Source: Phallusia fumigata (taxonomy: Eukaryota; Chordata; Ascidiacea; Phlebobranchia; Ascidiidae). Taken from it: a DNA stretch of 41,397 bases. Below are positions 12,601-20,790 of the stretch, in pieces (positions within the stretch are counted from its first letter, which is position 1; each line of letters opens with the position of its first letter). The position numbers and the translations under genes were made by a program. Location of the stretch: the NCBI GenBank assembly GCA_008931825.1, contig QXVZ01017090.1, positions 1 through 41,397 of the forward strand. The letters are read 5' to 3'. The notes under the pieces were generated by a model, which saw nothing but the letters and a program-made list of their open reading frames with translations, had not been told where the DNA came from and made no database searches.

Positions 12601-13849
12601 NNNNNNNNNNNNNNNNNNNNNNNNNNNNNNNNNNNNNNNNNNNNNNNNNNNNNNNNNNNNNNNNNNNNNNNNNNNNNNNNNNNNNNNNNNNNNNNNNNNN
12701 NNNNNNNNNNNNNNNNNNAGTTGACTCAGGGCAAAACCAACAGGCAATTGGCATAGATAAACCCTCGGCGGCTCAGGCTAATGCCGACAAACCAAAGGTC
12801 GCTGACAGTACATCAGCAATATCTCCCGAACAGTCGTTTGTTGACCAATCGCCTGACGCTGCAGTTACAGCAAGGGTTAAAGCCAACCCCGTCGACTCGC
12901 CTGAAACACCAAACGCACAGGACTCTGTCACTGAAAAGCCCACTCAAGTTGTTGATTCAATTTCGGTTCCCGAAGCGCCCAATGCTACAAACGTTTGTGC
13001 AGAAAATCCAGATGTCTTAGATCTTGTAAAGGTCCAAGCGGAATCAAACCAGTCGAGTGACACGGAAACTGGCAGCTCGGTGAGTGATGACTTAACCGCC
13101 GAAGATGTTGGGCAACAAAACGACATAGGTCAGCACTTTAGGCCCATTAAAACGGCAGCAGCCCGGGCGCCTGGACTGGAGACGCTAGAAGACATAGAAG
13201 AAAGTGAGAAACCCAAAACACAACCCGCAGATATTGCTCAAGGCTCTGAACAAGTGTTGTCGACCAATGACATCGGGCTTATTGTCGACGAAATGCTTGA
13301 ATTTGAAACCACAACCAAGTCGAATGGAAAGATTACAAGACCAGTCACTTTGCCAGCGAGCAAAAACGACATTCCGACCGAATCGCCCACTGACGTTTCG
13401 CCCACTTTGAACAAAATCCTCACAGGTTTTAAGCCAAAACCAGATGTAGTCACTGCCGATGTCAACACTGCCTCCAACCCCCAACTACCGATCAATGGTT
13501 CTTCTGTAGATTCTCCTACGAAAAGTGATAAACCAAAGCCAGGTGAAGTCGAGGATGTCCCACAAATAGCGGGTAGGTTGCTTTTGTATGAACTCAGGTT
13601 TGCTATTCCCAGACCACGCAACAAATAAGGCTGTCACGTTTCGGGGTTGAAGTTTCCCAAATATTTTTCAGAGTAACTGTAAACCATAAATTTGTAGCGT
13701 AGGTATAAGTTTACAAAACACATCTGAATTAGCTGTATGTTATTTATACCGAGCTACTTAACATATTTCTTTTTCTTGAATCCGTTTTGGCTTTCTTAGC
13801 TCGTCAGCACCAAGAAGCCTTGGCCGATCAACGATGCTCTGTGTCTTGA
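3631..13849 (+). CDS. INF2: Inverted-formin-2-like formin (DID-FH1-FH2-WH2/DAD, CaaX end)
   Basis: Exons: 3631-3822, 3911-4032, 4228-4310, 4384-4499, 4567-4726, 4792-4825, 6100-6247, 6309-7168, 7235-7376, 7511-7625, 7943-8179, 8423-8544, 9090-9287, 9696-9893, 10484-10618, 10800-10891, 10959-11917 and terminal 13800-13849; all phases agree. The DID (exons 1-7) carries [21 protein letters not shown] and [16 protein letters not shown]1 is in exon 8. FH2 runs from FNWQKIPS through [24 protein letters not shown] and YKLRIEA to about 10618. Exon 16 encodes [10 protein letters not shown], the WH2-like DAD typical of INF2. The tail is S/T/P/D-rich, and the last exon ends in CSVS, a CaaX box. INF2 polymerises and severs actin, and its prenylated form acts on the ER in mitochondrial fission. 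Length is about 1,320 residues. Exon 2 and exon 17 are hit by assembly duplications. Introns 6, 12 and 14 (over 500 bases each) show nothing else. Confidence 0.93.
3938..4160. repeat. Direct duplication flanking single n at 4049 (INF2 exon 2)
   Basis: A 111-base block, 3938-4048, recurs without a visible difference at 4050-4160. It covers most of INF2 exon 2 and its GTATGT donor. The second copy has no exon start of its own, so only one exon 2 is meaningful. This is best explained as an overlapping contig end that was not merged. Confidence 0.85.
4182..4250 (+). repeat. 39-base tandem duplication over the INF2 exon 3 acceptor
   Basis: A 30-base segment at 4182-4211 recurs at 4221-4250 with one difference. 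It contains the 3' splice site and the first 23 bases of exon 3 (encoding CVKSVMN). The upstream copy reads aatttg at the splice site and the downstream copy reads aattag, so only the second copy has an AG. The sequence between the copies (gtctctgcc) supplies part of the pyrimidine tract. No n is present, so this is not the gap artefact seen elsewhere. Confidence 0.8.
6741..7030 (+). repeat. 27-base coding minisatellite in the INF2 FH1 domain
   Basis: Ten complete 27-base units, then a partial eleventh, each encode GGIPPPPPM. One unit has IPAPPPM instead. Third codon positions vary (ggc/ggt, atc/att, ccc/cct/cca), while the protein unit is nearly invariant. The array lies in exon 8 after looser proline runs from about 6600. 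IPPPPP tracts are profilin docking sites that feed profilin-actin to the FH2 ring, so copy number sets the number of docking sites. Confidence 0.93.
12007..12718. other. Assembly gap (712 N)
   Basis: This is a run of undetermined bases. The sequence before it ends at a point equivalent to 13661 and the sequence after it begins at a point equivalent to 11052. The two contig ends therefore overlap by about 0.95 kb, and the gap probably contains no missing DNA. Confidence 0.95.
13573..13628 (+). CDS. INF2: Alternative read-through C-terminus of INF2 (non-CaaX)
   Basis: If the GTAGGT donor at 13573 (or 11918 in the other copy) is not used, the frame runs on 18 codons to a TAA, ending in FAIPRPRNK. 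It has no prenylation motif. Vertebrate INF2 is known to have CaaX and non-CaaX isoforms made by alternative 3' splicing, so a read-through isoform here would be analogous. The tail is identical in both allelic copies. Whether it is expressed cannot be told from sequence. Confidence 0.45.
13800..13849 (+). CDS. INF2: INF2 terminal exon with CaaX box CSVS
   Basis: This exon follows a good pyrimidine tract and acceptor (ggctttcttag, 13789-13799). Exon 17 leaves one base (phase 1), and with it this exon reads [16 protein letters not shown] then TGA. Cys-Ser-Val-Ser is a CaaX motif whose final serine favours farnesylation. The arrangement fits INF2-CAAX, which is anchored to the endoplasmic reticulum. 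The exon is short, so chance is not excluded, but phase, acceptor and motif agree. Confidence 0.65.
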
Positions 13850-13908
13850 ATAGAGGCTTTCGCAAATAACGTAAATTTTGTGCTCAACCCTTTACGTCTG
13901 ACTATGGT

Positions 13909-14120
13909 CAGTCGCTTTCGGTTTTGTTTTGCTGAACCCCCTGGTTTGCAATGCATTTTGAACAAAAAACTACCAGTGTCTTAGTTTTTACTTTTGCGTT
14001 TAACCAGTAACCCANCAGTCGCTTTCGGTTTTGTTTTGCTGAACCGCCTGGTTTGCAATGCATTTTGAACAAAAACTACCAGTGTCTTAGATTTTACTTT
14101 TGCGTTTAACCAGTAACCCA
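13909..14120. repeat. Direct duplication flanking single n at 14015
   Basis: Bases 13909-14014 recur at 14016-14120 with a few substitutions and a one-base indel. The block holds no exon I can recognise. The pattern is the same as at the other n's. Confidence 0.85.
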
Positions 14121-14603
14121 TTTTTTCAGAATAACAAGTTATCTCATCGATAATGAGGTACAAAAACACATCATGTTTTCATATAAGGGGTGGGTGGAGG
14201 CAGCATTCACATACAAGTCACTAACGACATCAGCAGATTCATTCACAGTAGCAAAAAATGTACTAACGCATTAAATTCATGTTCATGCCGGCGGGGTGCA
14301 GCCTATAGCGGCAAGTGTGTGTTGAGGTGTTCCTTGGGTGTGATCGTAAATTCTAACTACACTTGACAGATATAACATTTGTGACGCGATTTTGATTTTT
14401 TTTGTATCTGACTTGGCGCCTGATGCGGTTATCGGGCATCTCTGGTCGTAAAATAGTGCAAATATTGGCTGGGAATTTCCTGCGCTTGTCACAAGCCTTT
14501 GAATAGCGTGAAATCTCTAATACCTTTTCAAAATGCCAAAAATGGATCGACGTCCAAGGCGGACGCCAGCGCCTTTTATTTTCATGGCCCAGTTTGTTTT
14601 CAG

Positions 14604-14725
14604 GCATTGGCCAAGTGCATGTAGCCATAAAATCACGCAGCCCTGCTCCGCTCGCCAACCACATTTTCGACGAGAGCTCTTCCGACGAGGATGAATTCGA
14701 AGACGCGCTCGATTATATTGATTAG
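14604..14725 (+). CDS. Candidate alternative INF2 3' exon with acidic FFAT-like tail
   Basis: It lies behind a strong acceptor (tttgttttcag, 14593-14603). Joined in phase 1 to INF2 exon 17, it is open for 39 further codons and ends in SSSDEDEFEDALDYID then TAG. The core EFEDALD preceded by an acidic tract resembles the FFAT motif (consensus EFFDAxE), which binds VAP proteins on the ER. Position 3 is E instead of F, so it is a relaxed match. A different host gene is possible, but no other upstream exon is visible. Phase match alone has a one-in-three chance. Confidence 0.4.
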
Positions 14726-14878
14726 CCCGTATCTGTTCCTGGTCAGTACAGGAACCATTGTCGGTCAGCTGTTCTAGTTTTGAATCATAACCGAATCACG
14801 CACGTGACTGAATCAGCAACTGCGATGGGCTGAATTGTTTTTTTTTTCTGCACCAGTGTCAACTGCCACAGCCGTGGA

Positions 14879-15112
14879 ATGCGCTTTGCGGCTTGTTGGT
14901 CTCTTGCACTGGTTGGCATGTGTTTTGCACTGAACGTGTCTGTATTTTCCCAAGTTCGAATTGCCGACATTTATTGTATGTGTAAAGAAACGGACGACAC
15001 GCCCGCAGCAATCCGGCTTCCCGCTTCGAGCTCTGAAGGCAGAGTGGTGTCAAATGGCAAGCAACCTAAGCTGGCTGCAGATAAAAAGAAGCAACACTGC
15101 GCGCTGCAGTAA
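14879..15112 (+). CDS. Small ORF: candidate CaaX exon of INF2 or short secreted peptide
   Basis: The 77-codon frame ends in ADKKKQHCALQ then TAA: a polybasic stretch and a CaaX box, much like the KTKKLCVIQ-type end of human INF2. Acceptor-like AGs at 14953-14954, 14988-14989 and 15006-15007 all give phase 1, matching INF2 exon 17. Alternatively the frame is a gene of its own. Its ATG follows a strong acceptor (ttttttttttctgcaccag, ending 14857), and the first 25 residues (MRFAACWSLALVGMCFALNV...) look like a signal peptide. The two readings exclude each other. Confidence 0.35.
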   Translation: MRFAACWSLALVGMCFALNVSVFSQVRIADIYCMCKETDDTPAAIRLPASSSEGRVVSNGKQPKLAADKKKQHCALQ

Positions 15113-16205
15113 AAGCGGGGTTCGTTTCATGGGCAAAGCACACAGATTCGCCACCATCATTTGAAACGCCATGTCGTAAAAAATCGTTTATGGTCGCTTT
15201 ACTCACCACCGCAACTATGGACGATAACCGAACGCTTTATTGTGCACAACCATGGCTTCGCTCGTTTCTAATTTTAGCGGTTTAATTCACACGGTGACGA
15301 TTGTAGCTAAACTTTAATAGCAACATGGTGCTTGACCCAGCAGAAACTGCTGGAAGAGACAATAGCAACATTGCCTTGCTTTGCTTGCTTCACAAGTTGC
15401 TTGTAGGCAACGACATCGTAGAACAACAATTTATCATTGTCATTAGCGTCACTACATTTGCTCATCCAGAAAGACCATGCTTAAAAGGCCGTTCTGTTTT
15501 TTGCAGAAACGTGGATTAAGATCAAGCAGTGGTTTAGGAATTTGTAAGTGGTGTGTACATCACAAGAGTTCTTGAAATTTCTGTTTGCGCACGTTGTAGC
15601 GTTTGCGCACGTTGCCTTCAGCAACCATCTTCCATCACACAGCAAATAGTAGCAGGCGTCGATATTCGGCTATTTTTCGCTGTGTACGTTTCTGGCCGTC
15701 GGATCACGCCTATGTAATCACTCGGTTGAACAACATTTGATCAATGTGTTTTATCTTTAGGCGCCCGTGCCTTGGTCGTGTTGGTTTTATTGAACCGCAC
15801 AAACCAGGTCGATACTTAGTCGTACTTGTCACAGTGTACCACTATTACATGGCTGTTCACTGACTGTTTGCCTAACGTTTCGGGTGGTAACTTACAACTA
15901 ACAAATACCTTTTGAATTCCTTGCTGGTCGTTTCTGCTCCATTGCATGTTGTAGAGTAGCTTTTTTCCGTTCGTGCCTGCTAACCTTGCATGCGTAACAA
16001 AGTGCTCATACTGCATCATTGAAATACATTTAGTTTTTTGAGTGCTTTTTCATTTGCTCCTTTAGCGAGTTTATCTGTGTGGTTAAAACTTAAGCCAATG
16101 TCATTAAAATCTCTGCTCGTTTTTTCAATCTGGTGAGCAAAGTTTTAATGATATTGTGCCCGAAAACAACTATTTATTTAAAGCAAAGACAAGTGGCTGT
16201 TTAAC
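15113..16205. other. Non-coding stretch between candidate exons
   Basis: I see no recognisable exon, RNA gene or repeat in about 1.1 kb. Open frames at 15325-15519 (+) and 15816-16019 (-) have no family resemblance or splice context that would support them. Confidence 0.5.
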
Positions 16206-16259
16206 AGTCGATTTGGGCGAATGGGTGTTTTAACTTATTTGCTGACTTTTCTAGGTGAA

Positions 16260-16838
16260 ATGTCGGGGTCTAAACAAAGCAACGCCACATCGGCTAAACG
16301 ATCATCAAAGTCAAAACCAAGGCCATCGCAGATTCCAGTATCGCCGCAACGGAAACTTGGAAAGCTTACATTCTTGACGAAAACAAACCGCGATTCAGCA
16401 ACAAAAACTCCTACGGAGAGAAAGGCCACTGTTTCATCTTCTAGTAACCAAAGATGGAAGTCTTTGTCCTTTAGAAAAAAGAAAGGTGATCATGCAACTG
16501 ACCGGACAGCCGCTGTAAACCAAAGTACTGCGCCAGTTGGACAAAATCGCAAACCAACCAACCAGTGTGTAGCGCCCAAGTCATTACCGTCGAAGGAAAA
16601 AGACACCAACTTTCAAAAGTCATCAGAAACGGTTAGAAATTCATCGTTTCGTCGGTCGATTACAGGAATGTTTCGAAACAAGCAGCGTCCTACCACGAAA
16701 TCTGAGTTGAAAGTATCCACAAAGGGTGGTACAGTTTCCTCTAGTGTAAGGAACAAGACAAAACCGAAAGTGGATGCCAACAATAAGAAACAAAAAGCTG
16801 TTGCAGAAAACACACGAAATGTTTCTCGAAGATCGTGA
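16260..16838 (+). CDS. Basic Ser/Lys-rich protein or terminal exon, unidentified
   Basis: It encodes 192 residues from ATG 16260, rich in K, R, S and T, with no domain I recognise. Two similar basic patches occur: KSLSFRKKKG near residue 75 and SSFRRSITGMFRNKQ near residue 130. An acceptor (gacttttctag, ending 16254) lies five bases upstream of the ATG. The frame is also open across that acceptor in phase 1, so it could be the true last exon of INF2 (reading GEMSGSK at the join) or an independent gene whose 5' end is spliced or trans-spliced. Such basic tails often bind microtubules or acidic membranes, but that is only a guess. A polyadenylation signal follows at 16989. Confidence 0.6.
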   Translation: MSGSKQSNATSAKRSSKSKPRPSQIPVSPQRKLGKLTFLTKTNRDSATKTPTERKATVSSSSNQRWKSLSFRKKKGDHATDRTAAVNQSTAPVGQNRKPTNQCVAPKSLPSKEKDTNFQKSSETVRNSSFRRSITGMFRNKQRPTTKSELKVSTKGGTVSSSVRNKTKPKVDANNKKQKAVAENTRNVSRRS

Positions 16839-16988
16839 TATCAATCATCACATTTCTGTTGTTCCTCATGTTACCACCATTCATCAAACATTGGCTAACT
16901 TGGCGGTTTGAGTATTGGACCTGGGCCATCTTTATAGTTTCCGCTGTTTGTGATGTGTTTGCAATCTTTTTTGCGCTGTAACAACTTT

Positions 16989-16994
16989 AATAAA
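16989..16994 (+). terminator. AATAAA polyadenylation signal
   Basis: An AATAAA hexamer lies 151 bases after the stop of the 16260-16838 frame and is the first on this strand. It plausibly ends that transcript, and the whole INF2 transcript if the exon belongs to it. Confidence 0.5.
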
Positions 16995-17810
16995 AGTAGT
17001 TGGTGAATCGCAAAATAGCACTAACCCACAGTTCATGGCAACTTTGTAAAATGAAAGGAGGTCACATCGGTAGGTCAGTACGGTAACATGAGCAGGTTGT
17101 TTTTCAGACATGTATCCCACCAGAAGTAAAAAACGCCTTTTTTAAAAATAGGGCATACAAATTGTTTGCGCCTTAGGTGCAACGTCCTTCTTTTGAACGT
17201 GTTTGACTCAAGGGCCAGGTGTTAAGGCCAGGGTATTCGCAGCGCCAGTGCGGCATCTAGCGGATATACCTTTAACCAAAGAGAAAACACGTATTTTCTG
17301 GCGAGCGTATGACTGGTTTTAATACCGTACGCCGTAAACCAACATTTCGCGACCATGATTCAGTTTACGCGAAACGTTAACACCTGAACTTCACTGATTA
17401 ACTAAAACCATGGATAAGCGCTGTTTAAAAAATTAATGCTATTACAGCACATTGCAATAAACACCTTTTTATTGCACGTTGACTTGTTTTTAAAAAAGGT
17501 TGAACTACTTTGGTCCACTACCATCCCATTCCGGTTTTGATCATCAACAATATTTTGTACGCTTCTTTTAATAATCAGCTTTTTTATTTCGTGATGCTGT
17601 CAGCCGTGTTCAGGTCATTGGTGCTCACAATACAATAAACATAAAAAACAGGCGTTAAGCCTTTAATATCAGTATCAATTAGGGACAAGTAGGCAGTAAC
17701 AAAAACAAGACATATTTTGCCTTTAAAACTGCCAATATTTCGTAAAGTGCGACCTCAAGCAGTACATGTTCTGTACCGGATACCATTCGATTCGCGAATA
17801 ACGCAATGGT
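16995..17810. other. RPL9: Upstream region of RPL9
   Basis: This stretch runs from the preceding polyadenylation signal to the predicted RPL9 start site. I see no coding exon. The part from 17439 on is repeated at 18267 and beyond by the assembly duplication. No TATA box is evident near 17780, as is usual for ribosomal-protein promoters. Confidence 0.5.
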
Positions 17811-17834
17811 CTTTTTCTAGTGTGTGGCAGTGAG
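17811..17834 (+). promoter_or_regulatory. RPL9: RPL9 5' TOP leader exon, copy A
   Basis: The sequence ctttttctagtgtgtggcag begins a C-plus-pyrimidine run typical of 5' TOP mRNAs and is followed at 17835 by a perfect GTAAGT donor. Splicing to the acceptor at 19125 (ttgtttccag) would give a 34-base 5' UTR ending in the ideal Kozak context gcgccaccATG. TOP leaders put translation under mTOR/LARP1 control in animals. The start site is inferred from the motif. Confidence 0.6.
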
Positions 17835-18145
17835 GTAAGTTGTCATGAGATAGATCAAAGTAAATCTTCCTTATCAATTGGAAAATAGTGTATTTATGTG
17901 CGGTAAATTAAACCGCATGGGTTTTGCAACAGGTTGGTACGCGAGTTTCAACGTTTGCTAAGTTATCTCTGTGGTTTGTGCCCAAAACAAGGCGATTATT
18001 ATTTTCAAGCCATTTTACATTCATGTAGCCCCTGTGCTGTTATTTATGTTGGCGTAGGGATTAACTTGATACTACATGGATTACAAAGCATTTTCAATCT
18101 GTTGTGGTAACCGCTAATGGTTTAATTAAAGTTTTGATTTTATTA

Positions 18146-18215
18146 TGATCTGTGATGATATTACTCAGCTCACTCTGAAACTTCATGAGTGATAGCCAAC
18201 CTTTATCTGAGGTCA
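18146..18215 (+). ncRNA. C/D box snoRNA in RPL9 intron 1, copy A
   Basis: A 70-base element is closed by a terminal stem (tgatct with aggtca, one U-G pair). It has C box gtgatga, D' box ctga, a degenerate C' (agtgata) and D box ctga at 18207-18210. The D' guide is actcagctcact and the D guide is gccaacctttat. By the D+5 rule both would direct 2'-O-methylation of an adenosine. I could not assign the rRNA target from memory. A location inside a ribosomal-protein intron is the usual one for such snoRNAs. Confidence 0.8.
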
Positions 18216-18634
18216 ACAATGAGCCCTGGCTTTGCATCCAATAATTGAAACACCTTTAAAATGTCNCTATTACAGCACATTGCAATAAACACCTTTTTAA
18301 TACACGTTGAGTTGTTTTCAAAAAAGGTTGAACTACTTTGGTCCACTACCATCCCATTCCGGTTTTGATCATCAACAATATTTTGTACGCTTTTTTTAAT
18401 AATCAGTTTTTTTATTTCGTATTTCAGCCGTGTTCAGGTCATTGGTGCTCACAATACAATAAACATAAAAAACAGGCGTTAAGCCTTTAATATCAGTATC
18501 ACTTAGGGACAGGTAGGCAGTAACAAAAACAAGACAAATTTCGCCTTTAAAACTGCCAATATTTCGTAAAGTGCGCCCTCAAGCAGTACATGTTCTGTAC
18601 CGGATACCATTCGATTCGCGAATAACGCAATGGT

Positions 18635-18658
18635 CTTTTTCTAGTGTGTGGCAGTGAG
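18635..18658 (+). promoter_or_regulatory. RPL9: RPL9 5' TOP leader exon, copy B
   Basis: This is identical in sequence to the copy at 17811-17834 and also followed by GTAAGT (18659). It is the copy nearer to the coding exons. The two probably represent one exon on two haplotypes. Confidence 0.6.
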
Positions 18659-18969
18659 GTAAGTTGTCGTGAGATAGATCAAAGTAAATCTTCCTTATCA
18701 ATTGGAAAATAGTGTATATATGTGCGGTAAATTAAACCGCATGGGTTTTGCAACAGGTTGGTACGCGAGTTTCAACGTTTGCTCAGTTGTCACTGTGGTT
18801 TATGCCCAAAACAAGGCGATTATTATTCCCAAGCCATTTTACATTCATGTAGCCCCTGTGCTGTTATTTATGTTGGCGTAGGGATTAACTTGATACTACA
18901 TGGATTACAAAGCGTTTTCAATCTGTTGTGGTAACCGCTAATGGTTTAATTAAAGTTTTGCTTTTATTA

Positions 18970-19039
18970 TGATCTGTGATGATATTACTCAGCTCACTCT
19001 GAAACTTCATGAGTGATAGCCAACCTTTATCTGAGGTCA
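18970..19039 (+). ncRNA. C/D box snoRNA in RPL9 intron 1, copy B
   Basis: It has the same boxes, guides and terminal stem as the copy at 18146-18215; I see no difference inside the element. It lies 85 bases upstream of the acceptor before the RPL9 start codon, a typical distance for intronic C/D snoRNAs. It is probably the same locus on the second haplotype. Confidence 0.8.
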
Positions 19040-19135
19040 ACAATGAGCCCTGGCTTTGCATCCAATAATTGAAACACCTTTAAAATGTCTAAATTATGTT
19101 TTTACTAAAGAATTGTTTCCAGGTAAAGCGCCACC

Positions 19136-20750
19136 ATGAAGAACATTCACTCCAGTGAAGTAGTTACGCTTCCAGAAAATGTGAATGTGTGGGTGAAAGG
19201 GCGAATTGTCACCGTCCGAGGGCCAAGAGGTCGCCTTGTCAAAAACTTCGGCCATCTTAAAGTAAGTGTTTTATGCCAGCCTGTCAATGCAGAAAAAAAT
19301 CTTACAATCTGTTTTTCTAGATTGAACTGACAAAGGTGGGCAAGAACAGTGTCAGAGTGGACAAATGGTTCGGAACACGCAAGGACTTGTCCTGTGTGCG
19401 CACAATTTGCAGTCACATCAACAATATGGCTACTGGTGTCACAAAGGTAAAGTGCGTGATTTAGTTATGTATTAGTAATAATCTTGTTCATGCAAGACTG
19501 CTAGTGTAAATGTTTTTTGTAAAGGTTTATTTAAATAACTCTTCCTGTGCTTTTTCTTTTTTACAATTTACCGAATGCGATTGAAAAATTATGCTTTTCT
19601 TTTGGATTTGCTGCGTATGTATACACATACAATAAAAAGTGTGACTTTTCACAGGGATACAAATACAAAATGAGATCAGTTTATGCTCATTTTCCCATCA
19701 ACTGCAACATCACAGATGAAGGGACTAAAATTGAGATTAGGAATTTCCTTGGTGAGAAGTTTGTCAGGCGTGTGAACATGAAAGATGGTGTTGTTGTGTC
19801 TGCTTCCCCAAAACAAAAGGATGAACTTATTTTGGAGGGCAATGACATTGAACAAGTATCCCTTTCAGGTTTGTGGTTATCATGTCCTTTTTGCCTGTTG
19901 TTTCACTCAGTTTGTTTTTTCTCTATTCATTTTTTTTTTGGTTTATTTATGCACTTGGTAGATGTGATTATGGAATTGTGCAGTCTTGTATGAATCCATA
20001 GCCCAAGTGGGTACCCTGCTAGCTCAAAAAGAGTTGTGCAAATGAAGGCAAATTGAATACAACTGGAAACGAACTACTTGACCCAGTTGAAAAAACATGT
20101 TATATAGTAGAGTTGAGTTGCCACCAGCTTAGTGAACACAAAGCCCTAGTAGTTGCCTCTTACCTTTTGCTAGTGATCCTTTTTAAAAACAATAACAAGA
20201 ACCTGTATGTTGCACTGTTTTATTGACTTGTTTTATTGCTTGCATTTGGATTCCTGTACATTAAGTAAACTATCTGTGTGATCTGTGATGATTAACTCAG
20301 CTCACTCTGATAAAATGATGAGCTTTTGTACGTCAGTCTGAGATCACAAGCAATATGCATATTGGAGTAAAACAGCTTATATCAAACAGTGTATGACCTG
20401 TTGGCCACATGTAGATTGAAACTATTTTGGCAAGCACATGTATGTGCCTGAATAATAAGAAATTGGGCAACAAACTCACCCAGGCCTTAACTCTTTATTG
20501 TGATTACTCTGTTCTCCTTTTGCTTTTGCTGTAAATAGCTACAATCTTCAGCTTTTACTCATGTTGTTGTCTTTAATTTATTGCTCACCCTGTACTAGCA
20601 GTTTAAAAGGGAAACTGTTAACATGGCAATTGTTTTTTAGCTGCACTCATCCAACAGTCCACCACCGTAAAGAACAAGGACATTCGCAAGTTCTTAGATG
20701 GCATCTATGTGTCACAAAAGACTACCATTGTGGTGGATGAGGGAAGTTAA
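19136..20750 (+). CDS. RPL9: 60S ribosomal protein L9 (uL6)
   Basis: Four coding exons: 19136-19261, 19321-19446, 19655-19868 and 20641-20750, with GT-AG borders and phases 0, 0, 1. The sum is 576 bases, or 191 residues, against about 192 in vertebrates. Diagnostic stretches are [71 protein letters not shown] and [15 protein letters not shown]. uL6 is a core large-subunit protein near the sarcin-ricin loop and stalk base. The start codon sits in a perfect Kozak context. Introns before exon 1 and after exon 3 carry C/D snoRNAs. Confidence 0.98.
20278..20347 (+). ncRNA. C/D box snoRNA in RPL9 intron 3
   Basis: A 70-base element with a perfect 7-bp terminal stem (gtgatct with agatcac). It has C box gtgatga (20285), D' ctga (20307-20310), a perfect C' atgatga (20315) and D box ctga (20338-20341). 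The D' guide actcagctcact is identical over 12 bases to that of the intron 1 snoRNA, while the D guide (ttttgtacgtcagt) differs. The two are therefore related by duplication, with one guide conserved and the other changed. rRNA targets not assigned. Confidence 0.85.
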
Positions 20751-20784
20751 GGCACTAAACTGTTATAATACATTCAAAGAAATC

Positions 20785-20790
20785 AATAAA
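20785..20790 (+). terminator. RPL9: RPL9 AATAAA polyadenylation signal
   Basis: An AATAAA lies 35 bases after the RPL9 stop codon, giving the very short 3' UTR usual for ribosomal-protein mRNAs. Confidence 0.85.

Larger units (their letters stand above)
11052..13661 (+). repeat. Duplicated INF2 exon 17 and flank around the 712-N gap
   Basis: Bases 11052-12006 recur at 12719-13661. The copies differ by substitutions and by a short in-frame deletion of 12 bases net. Copy 1 encodes DSATTVSDL where copy 2 encodes DVLDL (around 11343 and 13011). Both stay open in the same frame and both keep the GTAGGT donor (11918 and 13573). The frame intactness and allele-like divergence favour two haplotypes of one exon, separated by an arbitrary gap. 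Confidence 0.85.
17439..19089. repeat. Direct duplication flanking single n at 18266 (RPL9 5' region)
   Basis: Bases 17439-18265 recur at 18267-19089. They differ by scattered substitutions and a few short indels, for example gtgatgctgtcagccg against gtatttcagccg. Each copy contains the RPL9 TOP exon with its donor and one C/D snoRNA. As at the other n's, this looks like two alleles in tandem, so the real gene should have one leader exon and one snoRNA in this intron. Confidence 0.85.

Noticed and set aside
14858..14932. INF2 splice to 14858 in phase 1, giving a short hydrophobic tail
   Set aside because: It reads about 25 residues with a hydrophobic run to a TGA, but contains charged residues within the run and has no independent support.
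14945..14965. Possible tRNA B box (gttcgaatt)
   Set aside because: No matching A box or cloverleaf around it. No tRNA gene was found anywhere in the window.
17439..19089. True tandem duplication of the RPL9 promoter and snoRNA
   Set aside because: The single n at the join and the same pattern at all other n's make an unmerged haplotype far more likely.
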